A stretch of DNA of 64,000 nt from JAPHSX01 sp039714395 (GCA_039714395.1 JBDLJH010000017.1:12368-76367); one strand, 5' to 3'. Counted from the stretch's first letter, positions 26,344 through 35,434 are shown. Program-made: numbers and translations. The notes: a model not told the origin generated them from the letters alone.

Positions 26344-26949
26344 TTAGCATAGATATACAGCCATACCCAAATTATGTTTAGAGCAGTTTGCTATAAAGGT
26401 CTTCAAGTTCTCAAAGTACTCTGAGATGTATTCAAATCCCTCTGCGCCATCTCTAACCCAGATGTTTGGATATATATCGAGCTTATCCATTTCACTAGGA
26501 TTGTAGTTTTGGTAAAGCTGTTCTGTAGTTATGTTTGAAATTATTTTTTCAATCTCTTTTACTGTTGAGCTGTCAATTAGTCTTGCTGGCCCATAACCTA
26601 CCTCAATATCACCAGCAGTTTCTCCTCCAAGAGTAATAAAATCCATTGGTGGCTCCGCATCATATTCTGTTTTATTAAGGCAGTAGTGTATTCCTTGCCA
26701 TGATTTATCTAAATCATCATCGATATTTTCACCTTCGGTAAATTCTAGAACTGGGGCATCAATAGCATCATTGATTTTGCTTTTGGCGAACCATTTGGAT
26801 AAAAACCCTTTTTTTGTATTTTCTCTTACGGCCTCTAAATATATATCAGGATCATCGGCCGCAATAAGCCTCCAAATCAAAGGCGGTGACTCGAGTATTT
26901 TATTAATGTTTATATCCGATACGCTATGAAGCGCTATACACATTCCCAT
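26344..26949 (-). CDS. DUF1877 (YfbM-like) protein
   Basis: This 201-residue soluble protein matches DUF1877. Features are the MGMCIALHSVSD start, a DDLDKSWQGIHYCL segment near residue 78, a MDFITLGGE turn, VGYGPARLI near 118, and a C-terminal YISEYFENLKTFI helix. The family function is unknown; homologues are widespread in accessory regions. The gene is AT-rich like the adjacent acetyltransferase gene, supporting shared acquisition. It is of full length and intact. Confidence 0.8.
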   Translation of the reverse strand: MGMCIALHSVSDININKILESPPLIWRLIAADDPDIYLEAVRENTKKGFLSKWFAKSKINDAIDAPVLEFTEGENIDDDLDKSWQGIHYCLNKTEYDAEPPMDFITLGGETAGDIEVGYGPARLIDSSTVKEIEKIISNITTEQLYQNYNPSEMDKLDIYPNIWVRDGAEGFEYISEYFENLKTFIANCSKHNLGMAVYLC

Positions 26950-27167
26950 ATTCTATGATTCCTTAACGCACAAAAATCCAGCACCTTACAAATCAATCAT
27001 TTAGCCTCTTGAAACAGAGCCTAAAAGGATTTGCTAACGGAGCTGCTCTTTGGGGAGTGACTTTAGGGTGAGGTGGTGATTGCCATGCCCTCTACTCATT
27101 CCCTTGAGTTCTGAGCATACCCCTGTGCTGTGACATTGAAAACCCCTATAGAACACAGGGATTGGTG

Positions 27168-28286
27168 CTACGGCTGGTACTGAATACCCTGCTGGGTGAG
27201 GTACTCGATAACAGCCTGCTTATCACCCTTAAAAGCGATCTGTTTTTCATTGGTTTTGATCTGGTAGTCGTACATCGGGTCGTAATAGTTGCCGAGTAGT
27301 TCGTGTATCCATTCTCTATGGGCCTCTACGTCGCCGTTGTCACGTTGTTGGCGGATGGCATTTTCCATTACCTTGCGCAGTTCTTCGTGGCGGCTGCCGC
27401 CGAGGCGTTTTTTGATCTTGTCGATGCTGGTGAGCAGAGAGTCGCCCCACTTCTCGAAACCTTCCTGTTCACCATAAATGGCAACGTGTTCGGCCAGTGA
27501 CTCGTGAATGTATTCCTGATGGGTGATCGCGACCCGTTCATCCAGAGTGGCTTCGAGGACGACTAGTGGCGAGTCACGGAATTTGTCGCGAATGTTGTCG
27601 GGCATGAAGCAGGAGCCGACGTTGCGGTGCTCGTCCTCCACGGCGAAGGCGGGGTTACCAGCGGCGCGGATCTTAATCAGTTCAATGGAGAGGGTATTCT
27701 CGAAACTGATCTGACGCGGTTGCGGGGTGGCGTGGTTGCCGAAGGCGGAGCCACGGTGCCATGCCAGCCCTTCGAGATCGATCATCGGTGAGAGTTTATG
27801 CAGTAGCAGGGTTTTGCCGACGCCGGTGCGCCCGCCGATAACGATCGGCTTGACCTCCTGGCTGCTCACCTCTAACTCGTCGATGAGAAAACGACGTAGC
27901 GCCTTGTAACCGCCCTTGATCCGCGGGTAGAGGATGCCGGTCTCTTCATAGAGCCACTGTTGGCTGATCTTCGAGCGCATGCCACCGCGAAAACAGTAGA
28001 GCACGCCAGTGGGGTGTTGTTCGGCGAAGGCCTGCCACTTGGCAATGCGCTCGGCCTTATTCTGGCCGGTGACCAGTTCGTGACCGAGGTCAATGGCGGC
28101 GTCCTGCCCCAGGTGTTTGTACTGCTTGCCGATCTGCTCACGCTCGTCGTCGTCGATGAGATGCTGGTTCTCGGCGTGGGGAAAGTGACCCTGGTAGAAC
28201 TCAATGGGGGCACGGACGTCGAGCAGTGGGACATCCTCAGTGACGAGGCGGCGGAAATCTTCTACCTGAGGCAGTTCCTGTGACAT
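27168..28286 (-). CDS. selU: tRNA 2-selenouridine synthase
   Basis: This 372-residue enzyme replaces sulfur with selenium in 5-methylaminomethyl-2-thiouridine at the wobble position of certain tRNAs, using selenophosphate. The N-terminal rhodanese domain has the catalytic Cys98 in VLYCFRGGMRS. A P-loop domain follows, with GGRTGVGKT at residues 151-159, which binds the geranyl-tRNA intermediate region in characterised enzymes. The length is as in E. coli SelU (YbbB/MnmH). It begins 12 bases after the selD stop, so the two form an operon in which SelD supplies the selenium donor. Confidence 0.95.
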   Translation of the reverse strand: MSQELPQVEDFRRLVTEDVPLLDVRAPIEFYQGHFPHAENQHLIDDDEREQIGKQYKHLGQDAAIDLGHELVTGQNKAERIAKWQAFAEQHPTGVLYCFRGGMRSKISQQWLYEETGILYPRIKGGYKALRRFLIDELEVSSQEVKPIVIGGRTGVGKTLLLHKLSPMIDLEGLAWHRGSAFGNHATPQPRQISFENTLSIELIKIRAAGNPAFAVEDEHRNVGSCFMPDNIRDKFRDSPLVVLEATLDERVAITHQEYIHESLAEHVAIYGEQEGFEKWGDSLLTSIDKIKKRLGGSRHEELRKVMENAIRQQRDNGDVEAHREWIHELLGNYYDPMYDYQIKTNEKQIAFKGDKQAVIEYLTQQGIQYQP

Positions 28287-28298
28287 GGGCGGCTCTAT

Positions 28299-29345
28299 TT
28301 ATTTGATGGTGATAAGTGGGCCGTCGCCGGCCTCAAGCAGCTGCCCGATGGGGCTAAGCTCTAAACCTGCCGCCGTGGTGATGGCGTAAAACTCAGCCTC
28401 TGCAGCCGGGTCGAGTGCCACCAGTAGACCACCGGAGGTTTGCGGGTCGCACAGCAGGGTGCGTTGGATATCGCTCATTTCGCCAACCTTGTGGCCGTAG
28501 CTGTCGAAGTTTCGTTGGGCACCACCGGGCGAGCAGCCGAGATGAATGTACTCTTCTATATCTTCCAGTTTGGGCACGGCGCTGTAGTCGATCTCGGCGT
28601 GCACCTTACTGCCTTCGCACATCTCACGCAGGTGGCCGAGCAGGCCGAAGCCGGTAACGTCGGTCATTGCCTTCACGGCTTCGAGATCGCCCAGTGCGGC
28701 GCCGATTTTATTGAGCTGACTCATGGTGTCGGTGGCGAGACGCTCATGCTCGGGTTTTAGTTTCTTCTGCTTCTGCGCGGTGGTGAGAATGCCAATGCCC
28801 AGCGGCTTGGTGAGGTAGAGCTTGCAGCCTGCCTCGGCGGTGCTGTTCTGCTTAAGGTGCTTGTTTTGCACGATGCCGGTCACAGCGAGGCCGAAGATGG
28901 GCTCGGGTGAGTCGATGGAGTGGCCCCCGGCCAGCGGGATGCCGGCATCGGCACAGGCGGCGCGGCCACCGTCGACTACTTTACTGGCCACCTCCGGTCC
29001 CAGTTTGTCGATGGGCCAGCCGAAGATGGCGATGGCCATTAGCGGCTGGCCGCCCATGGCGTAGACATCGGAGATGGCATTGGTGGCGGCGATGCGCCCG
29101 AATTCAAAGGGGTCATCGACGATGGGCATAAAAAAATCGGTGGTGCTGATCACCGAGCGACCATCGTCCAGATCGTAGGCGGCGGCGTCATCACGCGAAT
29201 CGTTGCCTACCAGTAATTTGGGATCGAGGGCCATGGCAAAGCCGCTGTTGAGGATCTCCTCCAGCAGATTGGGGGCGATTTTGCAGCCACAGCCGGAGCC
29301 GTGGCTGTATTCGGTCATGCGAATCGGGGCTTTGTTGCTACTCAT
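28299..29345 (-). CDS. selD: Selenide, water dikinase (selenophosphate synthetase)
   Basis: This 348-residue ATP-dependent enzyme makes selenophosphate from selenide. The active-site loop SHGSGCGCKIAP has Cys19 in the position that is Cys or selenocysteine in homologues, and Lys22 equivalent to the essential Lys. AIR-synthase-type motifs follow (STTDFFMPIVDDPF, NAISDVYAMGG, LAGGHSID, TDVTGFGLLGHL). The ATG at 29345 is chosen because AAGGA lies upstream and the homologous N-terminus begins here; an in-frame extension to 29441 has no support. It is the first gene of selD-selU. Confidence 0.95.
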   Translation of the reverse strand: MSSNKAPIRMTEYSHGSGCGCKIAPNLLEEILNSGFAMALDPKLLVGNDSRDDAAAYDLDDGRSVISTTDFFMPIVDDPFEFGRIAATNAISDVYAMGGQPLMAIAIFGWPIDKLGPEVASKVVDGGRAACADAGIPLAGGHSIDSPEPIFGLAVTGIVQNKHLKQNSTAEAGCKLYLTKPLGIGILTTAQKQKKLKPEHERLATDTMSQLNKIGAALGDLEAVKAMTDVTGFGLLGHLREMCEGSKVHAEIDYSAVPKLEDIEEYIHLGCSPGGAQRNFDSYGHKVGEMSDIQRTLLCDPQTSGGLLVALDPAAEAEFYAITTAAGLELSPIGQLLEAGDGPLITIK

Positions 29346-29498
29346 GTGACGTAAATCCTTGCCGATGGGGTCAATGTGGCGCAGATTATACACCACGAAA
29401 TGGCGGTGAGCCGTGAGGCGGTGGATAGAGGATGTGATCATCTCATCGGTTGCCTGACACTAGTTATCTATAGGGTAAGAAACAAGAGGATTCAATGG

Positions 29499-29978
29499 GT
29501 GAGGAAGCAGAATAGCTGGTTTTATTTTCTCTGCCTGGCGCTATGGCTATCGGTGGCGACGGCTGAGAGCGTTGATTTGAGTACACTGCAAAAAGGGGCG
29601 GCAGCGGGCGATGCCTATGCGCAGCTCAATCTGGGGGCGGCCTACGATAATGGTATCGGTGTAAAGCGTGATATCGACAAGGCACTGCACTGGTATCAGA
29701 AGGCGGCGGAGCAAGGAGTGGCCGAGGCGCAGTTCAACCTGGCCCATCTGTTGGTGACCGAGGAGATTAGTGCAGTGGCTGCCGCCGAGTGGATGCAAAA
29801 GGCGGCAGAGCAGGGGATGGTGGATGCCGAGTATCTGCTCGGGGTGATCTACGCCGAGGGTATTGGGGTGGAGATGAATCATGCTGAGGCGCGTATCTGG
29901 TTAAAGAAGGCGGTGGCCAGGGGGCACTCCGAGGCGGAGCGTTTTCTTAAGGAAATGAAGTCGCCTAAACAGCCATGA
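29499..29978 (+). CDS. Secreted Sel1-repeat protein
   Basis: This 159-residue protein has an N-terminal signal peptide (about residues 1-22, ending SVATA) and three or more Sel1-like helical repeats. Examples are GDAYAQLNLGAAYDNGIGV, KALHWYQKAAEQGVAEAQ and DAEYLLGVIYAEGIGV. Such proteins act as periplasmic scaffolds. A GTG at 29499 with AGAGGA nine bases upstream gives a clean signal peptide; longer in-frame readings overlap the divergent selD start. The specific partner is unknown. Confidence 0.8.
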   Translation: MRKQNSWFYFLCLALWLSVATAESVDLSTLQKGAAAGDAYAQLNLGAAYDNGIGVKRDIDKALHWYQKAAEQGVAEAQFNLAHLLVTEEISAVAAAEWMQKAAEQGMVDAEYLLGVIYAEGIGVEMNHAEARIWLKKAVARGHSEAERFLKEMKSPKQP

Positions 29979-30077
29979 TTTAATAGAGATCGAGCAGGGA
30001 CTTTTTTTTCGTGTGGAAAGTGGCGCATTCAGGTACAATCGCGCCCTATTTTGCCCCATTTAACCGGAATTACCCCT

Positions 30078-31895
30078 GTGATTGAGAATCTTCGTAACAT
30101 AGCTATTATCGCCCACGTTGACCATGGTAAGACTACCCTGGTTGACGAACTCCTGAAGCAGTCAGACACCCTTGGTGAGCGCGCTCAGCTCGAAGAGCGT
30201 GCCATGGACTCCAACGACCAGGAGCGTGAGCGCGGCATTACCATCCTCGCCAAGCCCACCGCCATTAAGTGGGGCGAATACCGCATCAACATTGTGGATA
30301 CCCCCGGACACGCCGACTTCGGCGGTGAGGTGGAGCGCGTTCTCTCCATGGTTGATTCGGTGCTGCTGCTGGTCGATGCGGTTGAAGGCCCGATGCCACA
30401 GACCCGCTTTGTTACCGAGAAGGCGCTGGCGCGTGGTCTTAAGCCCATCGTTGTGGTGAACAAGGTTGACCGTCCTGCGGCGCGTCCTGAGTGGGCGCTG
30501 GATCAGACCTTTGACCTGTTTGACCGCCTCGGTGCTACCGATGAGCAACTCGACTTCCCGGTTGTTTATGCCTCGGGCCTGGGTGGTTTTTCCGGTCTTG
30601 AGCCTGACGTGCGTGAGGGTGATATGACTCCTCTGTTGCAGTCTGTTGTTGATAACGTTCATCCACCTCAGGTTGAACTTGAAGACCCCTTCCAGCTACA
30701 GGTCTCGCAGCTTGATTACAGCAGCTATGTAGGTGTGATTGGGATTGGTCGTATCGCCCGAGGTCGTGTTAAGAACAACACCCCGGTGACCGTGGTCGAT
30801 ACCGATGGTCAGCGTCGCAAGGGTCGTCTCCTGCAACTGTATGGCTTTATGGGGCTGGAGCGTGTTGAAGTCGATGAGGCCCAGGCGGGTGATATCGTCT
30901 GCTTCACCGGTCTGGATCCGCTGAATATCTCCGACACCCTGTGTGACCCCGAGGCCGTTGAGGCTTTAGCACCGCTGAGCGTTGATGAGCCGACCGTGAG
31001 CATGACCTTCCAGGTCAACAACTCACCCTTCGCCGGTAAAGACGGCAAGTTCGTTACCTCTCGTCAGATTAAAGAGCGTCTGGACCAGGAGCTGGTTCAC
31101 AACGTGGCGCTGCGTGTTGAGCAGGGCTCTGATCCGGACAAGTTCCGCGTCTCCGGTCGTGGTGAGCTGCACCTCTCTGTACTGATCGAAAACATGCGCC
31201 GCGAAGGCTTCGAGCTGGGTGTTTCCCGCCCTGAGGTTATCATCCGTACCATCGATGGCGAGCCGCAGGAGCCGTTTGAGCAGGTGACCGTTGATGTGGA
31301 AGATCAGCATCAGGGTGGCGTGATGGAGAAGTTGGGTGCCCGTGGTGGTGACCTGAAGAACATGGTGCCGGACGGCCACGGTCGTGTGCGTCTCGACTAC
31401 ATCATGCCGGCACGCGGCCTGATTGGTTTCCGTACCGAGTTCCTCACTGCGACCCAGGGTTCCGGCCTTATCTATAGTGTCTTTGATCACTATGGCCCGT
31501 TCAAGCGAGGTGACTACGGTAGCCGCATGAATGGTGTGATGATCGCCAATGCCCCAGGCAAGGCGCTGACCAATGCCATCTTCAACCTGCAGGAGCGTGG
31601 TCGTATGTTTATCGGCCATGGTGCTGAGGTTTACGAGGGTATGATTATCGGCCTGCACTCGCGCAGCAATGATCTGGTGGTTAATGCACTGAAGGGCAAG
31701 CAGCTGACCAATGTTCGTGCCTCGGGTACCGATGAGGCCCAGGTGCTGACTCCGCCCCAGGTTCACACTCTGGAGCAGGCGCTGGAGTTCGTTGATGATG
31801 ATGAGTTGGTGGAGGTTACCCCCAACCACATTCGTCTGCGAAAGAAGGTGCTTTCCGAGAGTGACCGCAAGAGAGAAGGTCGCAACAAGGCTTAA
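30078..31895 (+). CDS. typA: Ribosome-associated translational GTPase TypA/BipA
   Basis: This 605-residue GTPase of the EF-G/LepA class binds ribosomes and supports 50S assembly and stress adaptation. The G1 motif AHVDHGKTT is at residues 12-20, the G2 region RGITILAK follows, then G3 DTPGHADF and G4 NKVDR. Domains II, III, V and the unique C-terminal domain are complete, the last including SRSNDLVVNALKGKQLTN and ending in a basic tail. The start is GTG at 30078, matching the conserved MIENLRNIAI beginning. It is followed by a strong intrinsic terminator. Confidence 0.97.
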   Translation: MIENLRNIAIIAHVDHGKTTLVDELLKQSDTLGERAQLEERAMDSNDQERERGITILAKPTAIKWGEYRINIVDTPGHADFGGEVERVLSMVDSVLLLVDAVEGPMPQTRFVTEKALARGLKPIVVVNKVDRPAARPEWALDQTFDLFDRLGATDEQLDFPVVYASGLGGFSGLEPDVREGDMTPLLQSVVDNVHPPQVELEDPFQLQVSQLDYSSYVGVIGIGRIARGRVKNNTPVTVVDTDGQRRKGRLLQLYGFMGLERVEVDEAQAGDIVCFTGLDPLNISDTLCDPEAVEALAPLSVDEPTVSMTFQVNNSPFAGKDGKFVTSRQIKERLDQELVHNVALRVEQGSDPDKFRVSGRGELHLSVLIENMRREGFELGVSRPEVIIRTIDGEPQEPFEQVTVDVEDQHQGGVMEKLGARGGDLKNMVPDGHGRVRLDYIMPARGLIGFRTEFLTATQGSGLIYSVFDHYGPFKRGDYGSRMNGVMIANAPGKALTNAIFNLQERGRMFIGHGAEVYEGMIIGLHSRSNDLVVNALKGKQLTNVRASGTDEAQVLTPPQVHTLEQALEFVDDDELVEVTPNHIRLRKKVLSESDRKREGRNKA

Positions 31896-31900
31896 ATGAG

Positions 31901-31928
31901 AACGGGGCTATATGCCCCGTTTTTTTTT
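31901..31928 (+). terminator. Intrinsic terminator of typA
   Basis: AACGGGGC and GCCCCGTT form an eight-pair stem with a five-base loop (TATAT), followed directly by a run of T. It begins five bases after the typA stop codon. Confidence 0.92.
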
Positions 31929-32077
31929 GCTCGTTTCGCCAGGTGCTCTAGACCAAGCAGTATCGGTATGAAATTCCTTACAAAATAGATGGTCGATTTC
32001 CTGATTTACATGGACTTTAATTACCAAGGTAAATAGTAGGTATTTATCAGTGGTGACTAATATGAGGAGTCGAGACC

Positions 32078-32521
32078 ATGCGTTATTTCCAGACTGTTGT
32101 TTCCGTACTGGCCCTGTGCGGGCTGTTTTCCCTTAATGCCCAGGCGGCCCATAACGAGCATAATCCCGGTCAACACAAGGTTGTGATTCAGGTGAGTAGT
32201 GACGATGCCCGTACCCAGACCATCGCCATGAATAATGCGGTGAATCTACAAAAGGCTTTGGGCATGGATAATGTGAGTATCGAGATCGTCGCTTACGGCC
32301 CTGGCCTCTCGATGCTAGTGGGTGGAGCGAAGCAGTCTCAGCGCGTGAGTAGCCTGGCAAAGCAGGAGATCGTCTTTAGTGCCTGTGGCAATACGATGAA
32401 GAAGGTGGCGAAGAAGCAGGGTAAACCGATGGTGTTGAGTGAGGGAGTTCAGGTGGTGTCTGCCGGGGTGCTGCGTATTATGGAGTTGCAGGAGCAGGGG
32501 TATAGTTACGTACGTCCCTGA
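32078..32521 (+). CDS. Secreted DsrE-family protein
   Basis: This 147-residue protein has a signal peptide (about residues 1-24, ending NAQAA) followed by a DsrE-like fold. Segments are KVVIQVSSDDARTQTIAMNN, SIEIVAYGPGLSMLVGG, VFSACGNTM and VVSAGVLRIMELQEQGY. Cys109 in the FSACGNTM loop sits where sulfur-relay members carry their reactive Cys. DsrE proteins handle protein-bound sulfur, but exported forms have no settled role. The gene stands alone after the typA terminator, with GGAG upstream of the ATG. Confidence 0.8.
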   Translation: MRYFQTVVSVLALCGLFSLNAQAAHNEHNPGQHKVVIQVSSDDARTQTIAMNNAVNLQKALGMDNVSIEIVAYGPGLSMLVGGAKQSQRVSSLAKQEIVFSACGNTMKKVAKKQGKPMVLSEGVQVVSAGVLRIMELQEQGYSYVRP

Positions 32522-32677
32522 TACAGGGCAACAAAACGGATAAAAGAGCGCCGGGATAAGCCCCGGTATTTAGCCTCTATTGCTGTGCCGCGTTTATTCG
32601 AGTTGTGATGGCGGTTGAATCATTTTGCGTTGCTACACTCTATAATGTGGTGAGTTTTTTTAACTGGAGATAATGGA

Positions 32678-33334
32678 ATGAAACGGCTGACGATTTTTCT
32701 GGCGCTAGGGGCGCTGACCATGGGTGGTTGTGCTACTACCAGTGAGACAGATGATGGTGGAAGCGATAAGGCGGTAGCGGGTGCCATTATCGGTGGCATT
32801 CTTGGTGGTGTGGTTGCCAATAATACGGGTAAGCAGTCTAGACAGAAAACGGCTATAGGAGTGATTGCAGGGGCCACTGCGGGTGGCCTCATCGGCAACC
32901 AAATGGACAAGAAGGAAGAGAAACTGCGGGAGATCGCCTCTGAGCGTGATGCCAGTGAGATGGAGGTGGAGCGTGTACGTGAGGATCTATTGCGCATCAG
33001 TGTCTCCTCCGAGGCCTCCTTTGATTTTGACCGCTATGAGGTGAAGCCAGAGTTCAAGCCAACCCTCAACAAGGTGGCTGATGTACTCTATAACGACCCT
33101 AATCAGCGTATCCGCGTGGTGGGTCATACCGACAGCAAAGGTGCTTCGGATTACAACCAGCGTCTCTCTGAGCGCCGGGCCCAGGCCACCGGTGATTACC
33201 TGATCAGTCAGGGTGTTGCCTCTACGCAGGTGACGACGGTCGGTCGTGGCGAGACTGAGCCTCGTGCCGACAATGCCACCACGGCTGGACGGGCTCAAAA
33301 CCGTCGTGTGGAGATTTACCTGCAGCAGCTCTAA
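32678..33334 (+). CDS. OmpA-family lipoprotein with glycine-zipper segments
   Basis: This 218-residue protein has a lipoprotein signal with an MGGC lipobox. Two Gly-rich zipper segments follow (GAIIGGILGGVVAN and GVIAGATAGGLIGN, about residues 36-75), then a short coiled coil (78-105). The C-terminal OmpA-like peptidoglycan-binding domain includes VVGHTDSKGASDYNQRLSERRA and AQNRRVEIYL. It would anchor the outer membrane to peptidoglycan. AACTGGAGATA precedes the ATG. The layout is that of YiaD/Pal-like proteins. Confidence 0.9.
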   Translation: MKRLTIFLALGALTMGGCATTSETDDGGSDKAVAGAIIGGILGGVVANNTGKQSRQKTAIGVIAGATAGGLIGNQMDKKEEKLREIASERDASEMEVERVREDLLRISVSSEASFDFDRYEVKPEFKPTLNKVADVLYNDPNQRIRVVGHTDSKGASDYNQRLSERRAQATGDYLISQGVASTQVTTVGRGETEPRADNATTAGRAQNRRVEIYLQQL

Positions 33335-33463
33335 GGCGTGGCGGGCGGGGAGGCCTAATGGTCTCTCCACTCCCTTACTATTGTTCTTGAGGTGGCGACT
33401 GGAAATGGTCTGGTCGCGGCTCTATGATGCAGGGAAGACGATAGTGCGGAGCACACCTTACCC

Positions 33464-34414
33464 ATGCATATTCTCTATCCCGATATTTCCCCCTATGTTC
33501 AACACAGCCTGGCGGTAGAGTCGCCACACACCCTGCATGTAGAAGAGTGCGGTAATCCCTCTGGGATCCCGGTGATATTCGTTCATGGTGGGCCGGGGGC
33601 GGGTTGCGAGCCCTATCACCGACGTTTCTTCGATCCACAGCGCTATCGCATTATTCTCTTTGATCAGCGTGGCTGTGGCCGCTCTACGCCCCATGCCTCA
33701 CTGGAGAACAACACCACCCAGGCGCTGATCGCTGATATGGAGCTAATTCGCGAGCACCTGAAGATCGACAGGTGGTTATTGTTTGGAGGCTCCTGGGGTT
33801 CTACCCTTGGTCTTGTCTATGCCGAGACCCATCCAGACAAAGTACTTGGATTGGTCGTTCGCGGCATTTTTCTCTGCCGTTCGCAGGAGATCGACTGGTT
33901 TTATCAGCAGGGTGCGAGCCGCCTTTTTGCCGATTACTGGCAGGATTTTCTCGCCCCTATACCCGAGACAGAGCATGATGACCTGCTGCGCGCCTATTAC
34001 CGACGTCTTACCGGTGAAGATGAGATGGCGCGCATGGCGGCGGCCAAGGCATGGTCGTTGTGGGAGGGAAGAACCGCTACCTTAAAGCCTAGTGAGTCAG
34101 TCATCGATCACTTCGGTGATCCCTTTACGGCGCTTTCATTGGCGCGTATTGAGTGCCACTACTTCGTTAATGATAGTTTTCTTGAACCGAATCAGATCCT
34201 GCGTGATGCAGAGCGTCTGCACGGCATTCCCGGTGTTATCGTCCAGGGCCGTTATGATGTGATCTGTCCTATGGAGAGCGCCTGGCAACTTTCCCAGGCG
34301 TGGCCTGAGGCAAAGCTTAAGATTATTGGTGATGCGGGTCACGCCGCCTCCGAGCCGGGGATTATCAATGCCCTGATGCAGGCCACTGATGACTTCGCTG
34401 AGTTGCTGGCATGA
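33464..34414 (+). CDS. pip: Proline iminopeptidase
   Basis: This 316-residue alpha/beta-hydrolase of peptidase family S33 releases N-terminal proline from peptides. The oxyanion segment HGGPGAG is near residue 40 and DQRGCGRS near 67. The nucleophile Ser110 is in GGSWGST, the Asp is in QGRYDVICP near 264, and the His is in GDAGHAASE near 292. The lid domain (about 140-240) is of normal size. Its stop overlaps the dtd start as ATGA, so the two genes are translationally coupled. Confidence 0.93.
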   Translation: MHILYPDISPYVQHSLAVESPHTLHVEECGNPSGIPVIFVHGGPGAGCEPYHRRFFDPQRYRIILFDQRGCGRSTPHASLENNTTQALIADMELIREHLKIDRWLLFGGSWGSTLGLVYAETHPDKVLGLVVRGIFLCRSQEIDWFYQQGASRLFADYWQDFLAPIPETEHDDLLRAYYRRLTGEDEMARMAAAKAWSLWEGRTATLKPSESVIDHFGDPFTALSLARIECHYFVNDSFLEPNQILRDAERLHGIPGVIVQGRYDVICPMESAWQLSQAWPEAKLKIIGDAGHAASEPGIINALMQATDDFAELLA

Positions 34415-34854
34415 TTGGATTATTGCAACGGGTCTCCGAGGCTACCGTGCGTGTTGATGGTGAGATCGTCGGGAGCATCGAACGGGGCTTGATGGTGCTG
34501 CTGGGTGTGGAGAAGGGGGATAGCGAGGCGCAGGCTGATCGCCTGTTGGAGCGGCTACTTGGGTATCGTGTTTTTCCCGATGCAGACGATAAGATGAATC
34601 TCAGTTTGCGTGATATCCAGGGGGGGTTGTTGCTGGTTCCACAATTCACCCTGCCCGCTGATACCCGTAAGGGTACCCGTCCCAGTTTTACTACCGCTGC
34701 CCCGCCTGATGAGGGGCTCAGGCTCTTCGACTACTTTGTTACGCGGGCCCTTGTCGTACACCCTGTTGTTAAGACTGGTCGTTTTGGTGCCGATATGCAG
34801 GTCTCGCTGGTTAATGATGGTCCGGTGACATTCTGGTTGCAGATTGCACCCTAG
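34411..34854 (+). CDS. dtd: D-aminoacyl-tRNA deacylase
   Basis: This 147-residue enzyme removes D-amino acids mischarged on tRNA. The N-terminus MIGLLQRVSEATVRVDGE and the C-terminal Gly-cisPro motif NDGPVTFWLQ are typical. The usual SQFTL active-site segment reads PQFTLPADTRKGTRPSF here, so the Ser is replaced by Pro. Related sequences with this change may exist, but the effect is unclear. It overlaps the upstream pip gene by four bases. Confidence 0.93.
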   Translation: MIGLLQRVSEATVRVDGEIVGSIERGLMVLLGVEKGDSEAQADRLLERLLGYRVFPDADDKMNLSLRDIQGGLLLVPQFTLPADTRKGTRPSFTTAAPPDEGLRLFDYFVTRALVVHPVVKTGRFGADMQVSLVNDGPVTFWLQIAP

Positions 34855-34916
34855 TCATCTGAAATCTGCTGATCATATTAGTTACATCCGTCTGCTTTCT
34901 TACTAAGCTAATACCC

Positions 34917-34936
34917 GCTGCGACTTAGGTCGCAGC
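34917..34936. terminator. Hairpin between convergent dtd and SHOCT lipoprotein genes
   Basis: GCTGCGAC and GTCGCAGC form a perfect eight-pair stem with a TTAG loop between two converging genes. It lacks a T-run on either side, so its strength as a terminator is uncertain. Confidence 0.5.
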
Positions 34937-34939
34937 AGT

Positions 34940-35434
34940 CTACAATTGCTCTAACAACTGGCGGCGCTTTTCGGCGTAATCCTGTTCACTAATCAACTCC
35001 TCTTCGAATAAGCCTTTTAACTGTTGCAGTCGCTGTTTTAACTCGCTCGGTTCTGTTTCGGGCGGTGTTTCTGCTTGTGGGCTAACACTAGCTTTCTCCT
35101 GCGGCACATTACTGTCGACACAATCGAGTTCGGCCTTCAGTCCATCGCTGACAATGCGACTACTGACGGTGGTAATAAATGGCTCACAGCCGGGATAGGT
35201 GAGTTGTATTCGGCCATAGAGGTGTTGCTTCTCGAGCTCAAAGCTCTGCGGGAAGACATCACGTGTGCTCAAGCTCATCGGTGTCTGCCCCATCGCTTCG
35301 CCAAGAACCAGTACTGAGGCGCCAACGGGAACTGAGTCCACGCTGATCTGATCGCTATGTGAGGGAATAAGTGTATTACCGCTGCAACCAAACAGTGGGA
35401 GTGCGATAAATGTCGTCAGGAGGTGATATTTCAT
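34940..35434 (-). CDS. Lipoprotein with PEGA-like and SHOCT domains
   Basis: This 164-residue protein has a lipoprotein signal ending in LFGCSG. A beta-rich PEGA-like region follows (VDSVPVGASVLVLGEAMGQTP near residues 30-50), then a Pro/Glu-rich linker. A C-terminal SHOCT-type helical pair, LKQRLQQLKGLFEEELIS plus DYAEKRRQLLEQL, ends the protein. Two Cys residues in the beta domain (YPGCEPF and ELDCVDS) may form a disulfide. AAGGG upstream supports the ATG at 35434 over a TTG two codons earlier. Its role is unknown. Confidence 0.75.
   Translation of the reverse strand: MKYHLLTTFIALPLFGCSGNTLIPSHSDQISVDSVPVGASVLVLGEAMGQTPMSLSTRDVFPQSFELEKQHLYGRIQLTYPGCEPFITTVSSRIVSDGLKAELDCVDSNVPQEKASVSPQAETPPETEPSELKQRLQQLKGLFEEELISEQDYAEKRRQLLEQL

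Noticed and set aside
31023..31829. Open frame of 268 codons antisense to typA
   Set aside because: typA is unmistakable on the plus strand; the opposite frame has no recognisable motif or ribosome site.
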